Position numbers and translations under genes: made by a program | Shown: positions 43,175-51,892 of the stretch, one piece after another | How the letters are laid out: the number at the start of each line of letters is the position of its first letter | Numbering within the stretch: position 1 is the stretch's first letter | The notes under the pieces: model-generated | Databases searched by the model: none | Seen by the model: the letters and a program-made list of their open reading frames with translations, nothing else | Told to the model about the DNA's origin: nothing | Assembly (NCBI GenBank): GCA_024695815.1 | Contig: JAILHK010000010.1 | Location: 1 to 64,000 of the forward strand | Source of the DNA: Prevotella sp. | GTDB taxonomy: Bacteria; Bacteroidota; Bacteroidia; Bacteroidales; Bacteroidaceae | DNA: 64,000 nucleotides | Direction: 5' to 3'

Positions 43175-43215
43175 TAATTGTTTTATAGTAATTCGTAGTT
43201 TTAGGTTAATTCATT

Positions 43216-43253
43216 GACTGCCGTATACAAAATGCATACGGCAGTCTTTCTTC
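43216..43253 (+). terminator. terminator after GH36
   Basis: GACTGCCGTAT (43216-43226) pairs with ATACGGCAGTC (43236-43246), then TTTCTT. Confidence 0.8.
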
Positions 43254-43337
43254 AAGACATTATAATTTTTCGATAAGCCTTATAACGACACGTAACTATA
43301 AATATGAACAATTTATGTCTTAAACTGAATGAATTGT

Positions 43338-43370
43338 TTTGTTATAACTCACGATTATTTTGTACTTTTG
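43338..43370 (+). promoter_or_regulatory. promoter of the acetylesterase gene
   Basis: TTTG (43338-43341), 21 bases, TACTTTTG (43363-43370), 33 bases before the ATG. The rest of the 229-base intergenic stretch is AT-rich with nothing else recognised. Confidence 0.7.
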
Positions 43371-43403
43371 CAAATAACAACTTATATCTAACCAATAAAA
43401 AAA

Positions 43404-45407
43404 ATGGAACCTAGAAGATTATTCCTTACATCTTTGGCTATTGCAGCATCACTGCATTTGGGCGCACGGCCTGTCATGCCACCATTGTTTACAGACAACA
43501 TGGTCATTCAACAACAAACAAAGGCGCCCATTTGGGGCAAAGCAAAAGCAAGTAAAAAAATCACTGTCAAAGCCTCATGGGACAACACCACCGTTACCAC
43601 CACATCTGATGCTAAAGGGTACTGGCGAACAACATTGCAAACGCCACAAGCAGGAGGTCCCTATACTATCACCATCAGCGACGGTCAGAAAATCACATTG
43701 AAAAACGTGATGGTTGGCGAGGTATGGCTCTGCTCAGGGCAATCAAACATGGAAATGCCTATTGACGGATGGTCACAAGTTAATAATTTTAAACAAGAGA
43801 AGCAAGAGGCCAATCAATATACCAATATCCGACTATTACAAGTCCGAAAGAACACATCGCCAAAACCACTGAATGACATGGAAACCAATTTAGGTGGTGG
43901 ATGGCAGATCTGTTCGGCTCAAAGCGTAAAAGAATTCTCTGCTACGGGGTATTTCTTCGGTCGAGAAATTCACAAATACCGCAACGTTCCCGTGGGACTG
44001 ATTGATGCGTCATGGGGTGGCACCTTCATTGAGCCGTGGACCAGCGCCGAAGCACTCAGTCTGCATCCCGACATGACAGAGGCATTGAACGACGTCAGCA
44101 AACTCCCCACCGACAAGACCGAGCGAGATAATATCTACCTCAACCAACTGAACCAGTGGAAACAGCAGGAACGCAGCCTCGACCCAGGATATGAGGGAGA
44201 GAAACCACTCTGGGCGATGACCTCGTTCGACGACAGTCAGTGGCCTGAGATGACGATCCCTGTGCAGTGGGAAAAGGCCGGACTGACCAACTATGACGGT
44301 GCTGCATGGCTACGTCGCACGATAGACATACCCGCATCATGGGCTGGTAAGGAAGTGAAGCTGTCTATGGGCGGACTCGTTGACGACATCGACTTCACCT
44401 ACTTCAACGGCATACAGGTGGGCCAGACCAACAACTATGGTGAGAAACGCGACTACACCATTCCTTCACGATGTGTAAAAGCGGGCCGCTCTACACTCGC
44501 CGTACACATCATTGACACCGGTGGCGACGGTGGTATCTACAGTCCTGCCGACCAACTCTATCTGGAGTGCCGCGGTGAACGCATCTCGCTGGCTGGCGAA
44601 TGGCATTATAAAGCCACCACACCCATGGCCTCACTGCCTCGCATTCCCGTCAACAACACGTCATCACCTAATCAGGTAACTGTGCTCTACAACGCCATGA
44701 TTAACCCACTCGTCGGCTTCGCTATCCGCGGCACCATCTGGTATCAGGGCTGCAACAACGAGCACAAAGGCTATCAGTACCGCGAACTGCTGCCGCTGAT
44801 GATTCGCGACTGGCGCCATAAATGGGGCTACAACTTCCCCTTCTACATCGTTCAACTGGCCAACTACAAACAGCTTCAAACCGAACCTGGTGACGATGAA
44901 TGGGCTGAAGTGCGCGAAGCACAGGCCATGGCCGCCCAACACGTAGAGAACTCTGGACTGGCATGCCTCATTGACATTGGCGAAGCTGGCGACATTCATC
45001 CACGCAACAAGCAGGAGGTGGGCCGCCGCTTAGGACTGGTGGCTCGCGCAAAGACCTATGGCGAACAACTGGAATATGCCGGACCTACCTACAACGGCTA
45101 TCAGATTGAAGACAACGCCATTCGTATCTGCTTCACCCATGCCGACGGTTTACGCACGTCTGACGGAGGCCCCCTGAAGGGATTTGCAATTGCAGGAAGC
45201 GACCATCGCTGGCATTGGGCCAACGCACGCATTGAGGGACAGACCGTCGTCATATCTTGTCCTGAGGTGGCATCGCCTGTGGCCGTTCGCTATGCATGGC
45301 ATGTCAACCCCCTCTGCAATCTGCAGAACGCAGCAGGTCTGCCCTGTGTGCCTTTCCGCACCGACGACTGGCCTGGCCTGTCTATCAACAATCACAACGC
45401 CAACTGA
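43404..45407 (+). CDS. sialate O-acetylesterase-like SGNH carbohydrate esterase
   Basis: A 667-residue secreted esterase. After a signal (MEPRRLFLTSLAIAASLHLGA) comes RPVMPPLFTDNMVIQQ, then the SGNH block I Ser in VWLCSGQSNMEMP (about residue 112), WYQGCNNEHKGYQYRE in the position of the usual WYQGESN block, and the block V Asp-His in AGDIHPRNKQEVGRR (about 530). An inserted beta-sandwich (about 270-400) resembles the galactose-binding-like module seen in family CE20/sialate O-acetylesterase proteins. It removes acetyl groups from decorated glycans, which would open acetylated galactosides or hemicellulose to the neighbouring hydrolases. The GCNN variation from GESN is unusual but near-conservative. 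Confidence 0.88.
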   Translation: MEPRRLFLTSLAIAASLHLGARPVMPPLFTDNMVIQQQTKAPIWGKAKASKKITVKASWDNTTVTTTSDAKGYWRTTLQTPQAGGPYTITISDGQKITLKNVMVGEVWLCSGQSNMEMPIDGWSQVNNFKQEKQEANQYTNIRLLQVRKNTSPKPLNDMETNLGGGWQICSAQSVKEFSATGYFFGREIHKYRNVPVGLIDASWGGTFIEPWTSAEALSLHPDMTEALNDVSKLPTDKTERDNIYLNQLNQWKQQERSLDPGYEGEKPLWAMTSFDDSQWPEMTIPVQWEKAGLTNYDGAAWLRRTIDIPASWAGKEVKLSMGGLVDDIDFTYFNGIQVGQTNNYGEKRDYTIPSRCVKAGRSTLAVHIIDTGGDGGIYSPADQLYLECRGERISLAGEWHYKATTPMASLPRIPVNNTSSPNQVTVLYNAMINPLVGFAIRGTIWYQGCNNEHKGYQYRELLPLMIRDWRHKWGYNFPFYIVQLANYKQLQTEPGDDEWAEVREAQAMAAQHVENSGLACLIDIGEAGDIHPRNKQEVGRRLGLVARAKTYGEQLEYAGPTYNGYQIEDNAIRICFTHADGLRTSDGGPLKGFAIAGSDHRWHWANARIEGQTVVISCPEVASPVAVRYAWHVNPLCNLQNAAGLPCVPFRTDDWPGLSINNHNAN

Positions 45408-45426
45408 TTGATTTCCACATACAGAA

Positions 45427-45458
45427 AAGTGCCACACCATCTCAGTGGTGCGGCACTT
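45427..45458. terminator. bidirectional terminator between convergent genes
   Basis: AAGTGCCACACCA (45427-45439) pairs with TGGTGCGGCACTT (45446-45458) apart from one mismatch, with AAAA before and TTTTTT after. It serves the esterase gene (+) and the GH-D gene (-). Confidence 0.8.
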
Positions 45459-45463
45459 CTTTT

Positions 45464-47803
45464 TTATTCATGCTTTACTTTCTTCCCGTCTATCACGTAG
45501 ATGCCTGGTTGCAACGTTTCTGGATCAGCCTTCAACGGGCGTCCATCAATCGCATAGATACCTATATGGCGAGGCCTCTGGTTCATCGTGTTTGGCTGGA
45601 TACCATCCACGCCACCAGATTCACTTACCGACAGCGCCGGCCCATCATCAACGCCATTGACCTTCCTGATGCGATAGATGCGTGCATCCCGAGCAGGCAC
45701 CGTAGCCGTGAACTTTCCTTCGTTGTTCAGATGAACCGTCGCACCGGTCCACAACTCCTTAATCTCAGCCACATTGCTCACATCCATACCAACGTGATAA
45801 TATACATCGATATCCCAATTAGCTGTGTTTGAATTGAAGAGTGTACTTGAATTATAGTTCAAGCAAGCCACATAGACATACTGCGACGTTTCATAAACAA
45901 AGATATTCTCTGCACCGCTTTCGCCAGCCCAATGGCCGAAAGCCGGTCGGAAGGCTCGACAAGTCTGTACGGCGTGCATCAAGTCGGTATTGTTGGCCAG
46001 GAGTGACCGCGCATAAGTTTTGCTTTGTGCTGTGTTCGAATAACCATAGTTCACACCACTGAAGTTGTCACCCATCAAGAAGATGCCCGTCACCAATCCC
46101 GAGGTAAGACGTGCGCGGCATTCTGCGGCACTGTGAGAGCCATTCTTATCCACCATGACAAGCTGATCGGGGTCTTGTGCGAAATAGCATTCGTCCAGCC
46201 ACCAGCCAAACGAAGTACTGTTCAGACAATACTTGGTATCGCTGATACTGCGAAAGACATCACACGAGATGCGACGACTGTGGCCAAACTGATGTGGAAA
46301 GGCCGGTGCGATGCTCAGATCCACATAAAGGCCACCATCCCCCCACAGGTCGAGAATCTTCTGTTTGAATCGGTTCATGCCCTGATTATATGCCTCCATA
46401 CCGGTATGCACGTTGGAGTCGTACCATGCATCGGCCTCAATGGCTCCCTGCGACAGGAAGTCCACTTTCACGTAGCCTATGCCATAATTGTAGAACTGCT
46501 GCAGGCGCTCCTCCATCTTTGCAATGACAGCAGGATGCGTAGGATCCAGGCAGTAGGCACCGTCCAGGGTCTTATAGCTGCCATTCTGCTTCAGGCACAC
46601 GTCACGATGCTTATAGCTTCCATAGAATGTCTGGTCCAGGTCATTCTCGCTGATCCAGTCAACCCACGGACCAAAATAAAGCCCGGGAATCATGTTGTGC
46701 TGACGACAATAGTCGAACACGGCATTACGATTGTTGTCCGAGAGGAAGTCCCACCACGAGTCAAGATCGAAGACCACCTGCCCCTGACTGTCACCAAAGC
46801 CATACGGCATGAGTTCCTCGGCAATAAACTTTGCCGTATTTAGCACACAGTGGTCGCGATATTCATATTGTACATTGGTCTGCAGCACGCCCCATGAGTT
46901 CCAGCCTACGGGTTTGGCTCCATGCCACTCCCAGCGAGGTACCACACGGGTGCATGCCCGGCCATAGGTCTCCATGCCCACGCGCCAGTCGTCAAACCAT
47001 CCCACCATGAAGCGCGACGAACTCACCGAGGTGCCATGCACCATGCCGTGAGCCATGTTCTGGTCGTGCGTAAACGAACTGGTATAGCCTGAGCGCAGTT
47101 CGAAGTAGTTCACCTTGTAGTTGTTGGCTGCCACCACCTTTGCACAGTTCTTCCAATGATCGTGATCGAGGGCTCCCATAACGAGTCCATGGCGGGTGGT
47201 TCCGTTAAAAAGAGCTATCACCGAATTACTCTCATGAGTGGTGTTCATTGGGCGTGATTGGTATTTCACATACTCATCATTGTCCCAAGGAACCCAAAGC
47301 ATACGATTGTCATTATTATAGGATCCATTCATAAAAATAGCCTCTTGACTAGAGCGTAAAGGCAACACATAGTTTGTTTTGATTTCTCGACCGTTTGTAT
47401 TTGCCACAGTTAGCTGACAAACAAAATAATCTACATCATTATAAAACACGAAATCTTGTACTAATTGCGAGCCATCGCCACTATAGTTTGGCCAGTTGAA
47501 TGTATAAAGAATACTATATTTGGTTCCTGTGCCGAAACTATCAGAATAGTTATCTATTCTTGTCAAGGTCCAAGAGGCTGCATCTTTTGTTTCCGGCCAA
47601 TAAGCACCAGAGTTATCATCTGCGAAGTAATACCCTGCCGAACCATATACACCAGTAAAGAGCATGGAATTGTCATAAGAAATAGACATATACTTCGTGG
47701 ACTCATCAAAATGGATGTTCCAACGTCCTTCGCTGATATTGAATGCTGACATTCGGAAGATGTTCAGGACTAGTATCAAAATGGTTAATATAATTCTATT
47801 CAT
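45464..47803 (-). CDS. clan GH-D glycoside hydrolase (alpha-galactosidase-like), paralog 3
   Basis: A 779-residue secreted enzyme: signal MNRIILTILILVLNIFRMSA, N-terminal beta-sandwich with WVPWDNDEYVKYQ and SRFMVGWFDDWRVGMETYG, then the barrel with VGWNSWGVLQ, DLDSWWDFL, the nucleophile Asp in YVKVDFLSQGAIEADAWY and RRISCDVF. The end is a sorting-like tail (GIYAIDGRPL ... PGIYVIDGKKV). It is more like paralog 1 than the lipoprotein paralog 2. No own promoter was recognised in the 83 bases upstream, so it may be read through from the FG-GAP gene. Confidence 0.82.
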   Translation of the reverse strand: MNRIILTILILVLNIFRMSAFNISEGRWNIHFDESTKYMSISYDNSMLFTGVYGSAGYYFADDNSGAYWPETKDAASWTLTRIDNYSDSFGTGTKYSILYTFNWPNYSGDGSQLVQDFVFYNDVDYFVCQLTVANTNGREIKTNYVLPLRSSQEAIFMNGSYNNDNRMLWVPWDNDEYVKYQSRPMNTTHESNSVIALFNGTTRHGLVMGALDHDHWKNCAKVVAANNYKVNYFELRSGYTSSFTHDQNMAHGMVHGTSVSSSRFMVGWFDDWRVGMETYGRACTRVVPRWEWHGAKPVGWNSWGVLQTNVQYEYRDHCVLNTAKFIAEELMPYGFGDSQGQVVFDLDSWWDFLSDNNRNAVFDYCRQHNMIPGLYFGPWVDWISENDLDQTFYGSYKHRDVCLKQNGSYKTLDGAYCLDPTHPAVIAKMEERLQQFYNYGIGYVKVDFLSQGAIEADAWYDSNVHTGMEAYNQGMNRFKQKILDLWGDGGLYVDLSIAPAFPHQFGHSRRISCDVFRSISDTKYCLNSTSFGWWLDECYFAQDPDQLVMVDKNGSHSAAECRARLTSGLVTGIFLMGDNFSGVNYGYSNTAQSKTYARSLLANNTDLMHAVQTCRAFRPAFGHWAGESGAENIFVYETSQYVYVACLNYNSSTLFNSNTANWDIDVYYHVGMDVSNVAEIKELWTGATVHLNNEGKFTATVPARDARIYRIRKVNGVDDGPALSVSESGGVDGIQPNTMNQRPRHIGIYAIDGRPLKADPETLQPGIYVIDGKKVKHE

Positions 47804-47834
47804 CGGTAATTAAGTTAGTATTATTAATAAAGGA

Positions 47835-47864
47835 GGGCATGTTCTTATCATTTTGAACATGCCC
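47835..47864 (-). terminator. hairpin after the FG-GAP gene
   Basis: GGGCATGTTC (47835-47844) and GAACATGCCC (47855-47864) form a 10-bp stem, followed on the minus strand by TCCTTTATT. It may be partial, allowing read-through to the GH-D gene. Confidence 0.65.
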
Positions 47865-47886
47865 CATACGAGAATAAGAATGTGAG

Positions 47887-49962
47887 TTATTTGATAATCT
47901 TAGTAATTTGATGATCCTTCTCCATAATAAATAGGCCATGGCCAAGGCTATTCATATTATTGCCCACATACCGACCATTGGCATCGTATATGCTAGGTAC
48001 TGACATTTGAGTCGTATTTATATTATGGATACCATTTGTAGCACTTACTGTAGTCTTGGTAAAAGTGCTCGTAGTCCAGTCGTTCTTCAAAGTCTGCACA
48101 CCAACCTCATACTCTCCTTTGGGCAGGTTGATAGTATATGACATAGCTGTAGGATCCTCGCTACGAAGAGCAACACCAAGTGAGTTCGTTGTACGAAGAG
48201 CGCCGGTCTCGATATCTGCAGGAATAAGCTGACTTATCCAGCCTGTTTCCGTACTCTTCACATAAAGATTATAAGCATATCCAGGGTTCATGTCATCACC
48301 TGACCAACTGATAGTCAGTTTTCCCTCTTCATCCTGTTCTGCCTTAACATTAGTTGGCGCATCAGGTGTTTCTATTCCATCTGTAAGTTGGCTTTCCCAA
48401 ATTCCGAAATCAAACCAATAGTCGCCAATCACATCTAGCGCACCGTCTCCATTGACGTCACCTAGAGTCAAATAAGCTGTATTAGGATCTCCAAAATCTG
48501 TGTCGAGCGAGAATGTGCCATCGGTATTTTGGGTATGAATACGAGCACCCCAACCTTTTTCTTCAACATCGGTCCAACCATAAGAGAATACATCTACAAG
48601 ACCATCGTGGTTGATGTCAACCAGGTTAGCATATGCAGCGCTAGCACCATAGAGGCCATTGCCCTGACCTACAGAACTGCGTGTAAAGTTGAACTCGCCA
48701 TCACCATCGTTCAGATAGACATCGCCAGCCTTGGGCATACCCTCACCGCTCTGCGTACCAAAGATCACGATGTCGAGCCAACCGTCGTTGTTCATGTCGG
48801 CCACCTGCAGCTCACTTTCATACACCGCAGCAAAACTCTTACCCTCAAGGTTTACCTCCTCGAAAGTGCCGTCCTGCTTATTCTCGTAGATGTATAAAGA
48901 GATGGCGTCGTCATCGTTGCTCCATCCGGTAGAGATGATGTCCAGCCAGCCATCGCCGTTCAGATCGCCAAAGGCTATGGCACCGTGACTCATGGGCTTT
49001 GCCTTCATCGTGGGCTCCATCTGTCCTGACTCTACATTGGCTTCAAACAGGTCGGCAGGTTTCTGGTTCTGATCGAAAGGAATGGGCTTGAACACGTTGG
49101 CCTGTGTGAATGTGCCATCGCCATTGTTATGATAGAGAGCCACCAGGCGTTCGCCAGTCTCCTCATCATTATCCATCCACTTGTGATAGCACTGAATGAG
49201 CACATCGGTATAACCATCGTGGTCGTAGTCGCCGAAGGCAATGCTCGAGTTGGCACGGTTGCCCAGAGAATAGGTGTTCTCGTTACCACCCTTGGGGAAG
49301 GGACATGGCTGCAGTTCGAAGATGCCCTCAGCATTCTGCAACTGGAAAGCTACATACTGGGTGTCGTCGCCCACCTTCTGTCCGCTATACTCCGAGAACT
49401 TCCAGCCCCATTCATCCTGACCATATATATAGGCATCAAGACGACCGTCGTTGTTGGCGTCGAAGAAGTGATAGCCACCCCACGTGGTTGGCAGCAGACC
49501 ATGAGCCTCGGTGCTGGTGCGTGCGCCCTCGCCCCAGTGATGCCAAGAGCTGGCCACTTCGTGGGTGTAGTTGCCGCCACCCTGATTAAAGAATATATTG
49601 GCCGTACAAGCCCAACTCAGCGAGAACCACGAGTTGGGATCTTCCGCATTGCCCTGCACAGCCCATTTGGTGTGTTTCTCCAGAATTTTGTTGTCTGTTC
49701 CATCGAGGACGTAGTTACCCTCTGGATCAGTCTTGAAGGTCACATCTCCAGAACCATCCTTGTCATTGTCGGGTCGATACTGTCCGCCATAGACCACATC
49801 GAGTTTACCATCGCCATTGACATCGGCAAAGGTCACAATACCACGGTGCAAGGGCATGAACTTCTCCTGGTTCTGTTCCTGTTCCACCTGTTTAAACGAC
49901 TGTGCCTGCGCCGACAGAGTCGAACCCAGTAGCAAGGTCATAAGTAATGTAGAATGTTTCAT
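47887..49962 (-). CDS. secreted FG-GAP/VCBS repeat protein
   Basis: A 691-residue secreted protein, signal MKHSTLLMTLLLGSTLSAQAQ, built from an integrin-alpha-like beta-propeller. Seven calcium-binding-type D-x-D-x-D-G repeats are visible: DVNGDGKLDVV, DANNDGRLDAY, DYDHDGYTDVL, DLNGDGWLDII, DMNNDGWLDIV, DINHDGLVDVF and DVNGDGALDVI. A fibronectin type III-like domain (PDAPTNVKAEQDEEGKLTIS) lies at about 535-620, then a sorting-like tail (SIYDANGRYVGNN). The role is unknown; likely surface glycan or protein binding. It has its own -7 box, 216 bases after the SusD gene. Confidence 0.87.
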   Translation of the reverse strand: MKHSTLLMTLLLGSTLSAQAQSFKQVEQEQNQEKFMPLHRGIVTFADVNGDGKLDVVYGGQYRPDNDKDGSGDVTFKTDPEGNYVLDGTDNKILEKHTKWAVQGNAEDPNSWFSLSWACTANIFFNQGGGNYTHEVASSWHHWGEGARTSTEAHGLLPTTWGGYHFFDANNDGRLDAYIYGQDEWGWKFSEYSGQKVGDDTQYVAFQLQNAEGIFELQPCPFPKGGNENTYSLGNRANSSIAFGDYDHDGYTDVLIQCYHKWMDNDEETGERLVALYHNNGDGTFTQANVFKPIPFDQNQKPADLFEANVESGQMEPTMKAKPMSHGAIAFGDLNGDGWLDIISTGWSNDDDAISLYIYENKQDGTFEEVNLEGKSFAAVYESELQVADMNNDGWLDIVIFGTQSGEGMPKAGDVYLNDGDGEFNFTRSSVGQGNGLYGASAAYANLVDINHDGLVDVFSYGWTDVEEKGWGARIHTQNTDGTFSLDTDFGDPNTAYLTLGDVNGDGALDVIGDYWFDFGIWESQLTDGIETPDAPTNVKAEQDEEGKLTISWSGDDMNPGYAYNLYVKSTETGWISQLIPADIETGALRTTNSLGVALRSEDPTAMSYTINLPKGEYEVGVQTLKNDWTTSTFTKTTVSATNGIHNINTTQMSVPSIYDANGRYVGNNMNSLGHGLFIMEKDHQITKIIK

Positions 49963-50020
49963 AAAAGATAAAGTTGTTTTTAGTTAATGATTATATGATC
50001 TCATAAAGTTTTCACGGCTA

Positions 50021-50089
50021 CAAAAGTAGCTATAATTAGGCACACTCCACTATAACGTCTGTGGTGAAAGATATAAGGAATGTGCCTAA
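50021..50089 (-). promoter_or_regulatory. promoter box and stem-loop between SusD and FG-GAP genes
   Basis: Minus-strand TACTTTTG (50021-50028) lies 59 bases before the FG-GAP start. Just upstream, TTAGGCACACTCC (50036-50048) pairs with GGAATGTGCCTAA (50077-50089), one mismatch, and can end the SusC/SusD transcript. GTGCCTA recurs at 50153. The remaining intergenic bases to 50178 hold nothing else recognised. Confidence 0.55.
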
Positions 50090-50178
50090 ATGATGTTTCT
50101 TCAATATTGGTGCAACAAATGTGTCATTTTGCGATTGTTTTTTTCCTACAGGTGCCTATTTTCCTGCTGACTATCAGT

Positions 50179-51879
50179 CTATTTATCGTGCGCAAACCAC
50201 TCTGTAAGGTTCAGAAGTCGCTGCTCGGTGGCGGCGTCGTCTTCATACTTACGGCTCACCTTCCTTGCCATGAATGCAGGATGGTTGTCGCGATGGTGGG
50301 AAATGCGCAAGAGGTCAAAGAAACGGTTACCCTCGAAACAACTTTCAGCTGCCATCTCATCGAGGATGGCACGTTCCACATAGTCTATGGAGTCAACGCC
50401 AGCAGGAATAATATACTGAGTCTTATCCCAGCGGATGCCAACTCCCAGGCCACGTGCTGCGGTGCCGATATTCTGGTCATACTGTGAAGCGCGGAAGTCG
50501 ATATAACTGGGATAGCGCTGCATCTCGAGCGTATCCACACGATGCTGGATGGTGTCGTACATCACGGCGTTCAGTCCATACTTCAGCACGGCAAAAGCGG
50601 TGGTGGGGAAACCTGCACGGTTGATAGCCTCGGCATAGCGAAGATACACCGTGGAAGGACGCAAGACGGCAAGTGATGTGAGTGGACGACGGTTCAACAG
50701 GTCGGTCTCGCTGCCAGAAAGATTATTATAGAACTTCGTGATATAGAGGGGAGAAGAGGCTGCGCCACGTGCCGCGATGGTAGGTCCGAAGGCATCGCCG
50801 ATGCGTTTGCCGTTCGACAGTTCTGCCACGCCGCGCAGGTCGCCATAGAAGAAGCGCGAGATGGCCTGTCCGTTGTCAGTATGGAAGTGTGTGCGCTGCT
50901 GCATCCAGTCGGTAAAAGACTTCACAGGAAGTAATGCCGGTGCATGGAACTCTGAAGAGAGTCCGTCGTCATAGGTCAGTTTGCGCAACTGACTGTGTGC
51001 TGAGCGCAGATTGCTGTCGAAGACCTGTCGGGTGATCATCTCTGAGACATACGCACGCAGATGACCGTTGTTCAACTCCTGTCGGGTGGCAGTGCGCCAT
51101 GTGTTGGCATAACCGCTGCCCACCGTGAGACGTCGCTGGCGTATCAGCTCGTAATAGGCGCTGGCTGCTTCTTCGTACCTATTATTATATAGATACAAGT
51201 CGCCAAGGAGCATCGTCGTAGGCAGGAAGAACTCCGAGCTATTCCAACCATCTATGCTGCCATAGTCCAAGGCACGGATGTTGGCGAAAGGCTCCAGGTC
51301 GGCTATCAGCAGTAAAGAAAGCGCATCCAGGTCGATTTCCGTGTCATGAAGCGCAGCAGCACTGCTGACATCTGTCAGAGGTTCGGTGAAGTAATTCACC
51401 TTACCAAAGATCAGTGCCATCTGCCAATAGGTATAGGCCCGCAGTGTCTTCACCTGCGCATACTCTGGCAGCAGCACTTTGGTCTGTCCCTCAACAAGGG
51501 TGGTATCCATGTGCGACAGGATGTAGTTGCAGTTATTGATGATCGCATAGAAATCGCGAGCCTGAGCATAAGCGTTATCCGACGAGAACTGCAGGTGGTC
51601 GATAGCCTGCAGATCCGTAGATGCCACCTGTGGATCTACCGTCATCAGGTCGCCACGCAACTCACCCATCAGCACGATGCGGTCGGCCACCTGCTGCAGT
51701 TGGGCCAGAACGCCAATAACCGAGTAGATAGAGTCGTTGGCCTGGTTCAGCTGATGCTGGTTGTCATAGGCCACCCGATGGTTGTCGATCTCCATCATAT
51801 CCGAACAAGAGAAGAGCGCTGCGCCAAGGCAACAGCAAACAAGCGCCTTACGAAATATATTATATATTCTTTGGTTCAT
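50179..51879 (-). CDS. SusD/RagB-family nutrient-binding lipoprotein, second pair
   Basis: A 566-residue surface lipoprotein: signal MNQRIYNIFRKALVCCCLGAALFSC, then SDMMEIDNHRVAYD. The helical TPR-like core is visible in QATD-type segments (LRAYTYWQMALIFGKVNYFTEP, about residue 150) and the C-terminal SusD signature near EMAAESCFEGNRFFDLLRISHHRD (about 510). It caps the adjacent SusC transporter and binds the glycan. SusC precedes it by 13 bases. It is the last gene of the long operon. It differs much from the other SusD at 58331, so the two pairs probably take different ligands. Confidence 0.88.
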   Translation of the reverse strand: MNQRIYNIFRKALVCCCLGAALFSCSDMMEIDNHRVAYDNQHQLNQANDSIYSVIGVLAQLQQVADRIVLMGELRGDLMTVDPQVASTDLQAIDHLQFSSDNAYAQARDFYAIINNCNYILSHMDTTLVEGQTKVLLPEYAQVKTLRAYTYWQMALIFGKVNYFTEPLTDVSSAAALHDTEIDLDALSLLLIADLEPFANIRALDYGSIDGWNSSEFFLPTTMLLGDLYLYNNRYEEAASAYYELIRQRRLTVGSGYANTWRTATRQELNNGHLRAYVSEMITRQVFDSNLRSAHSQLRKLTYDDGLSSEFHAPALLPVKSFTDWMQQRTHFHTDNGQAISRFFYGDLRGVAELSNGKRIGDAFGPTIAARGAASSPLYITKFYNNLSGSETDLLNRRPLTSLAVLRPSTVYLRYAEAINRAGFPTTAFAVLKYGLNAVMYDTIQHRVDTLEMQRYPSYIDFRASQYDQNIGTAARGLGVGIRWDKTQYIIPAGVDSIDYVERAILDEMAAESCFEGNRFFDLLRISHHRDNHPAFMARKVSRKYEDDAATEQRLLNLTEWFAHDK

Positions 51880-51892
51880 CGTTATAGTAATA

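Noticed and set aside
44750..44780. Inactivating change in the esterase WYQG block
   Set aside because: GCNN replaces GESN, but the Asn and the catalytic Ser and Asp-His remain, so the enzyme may be active.
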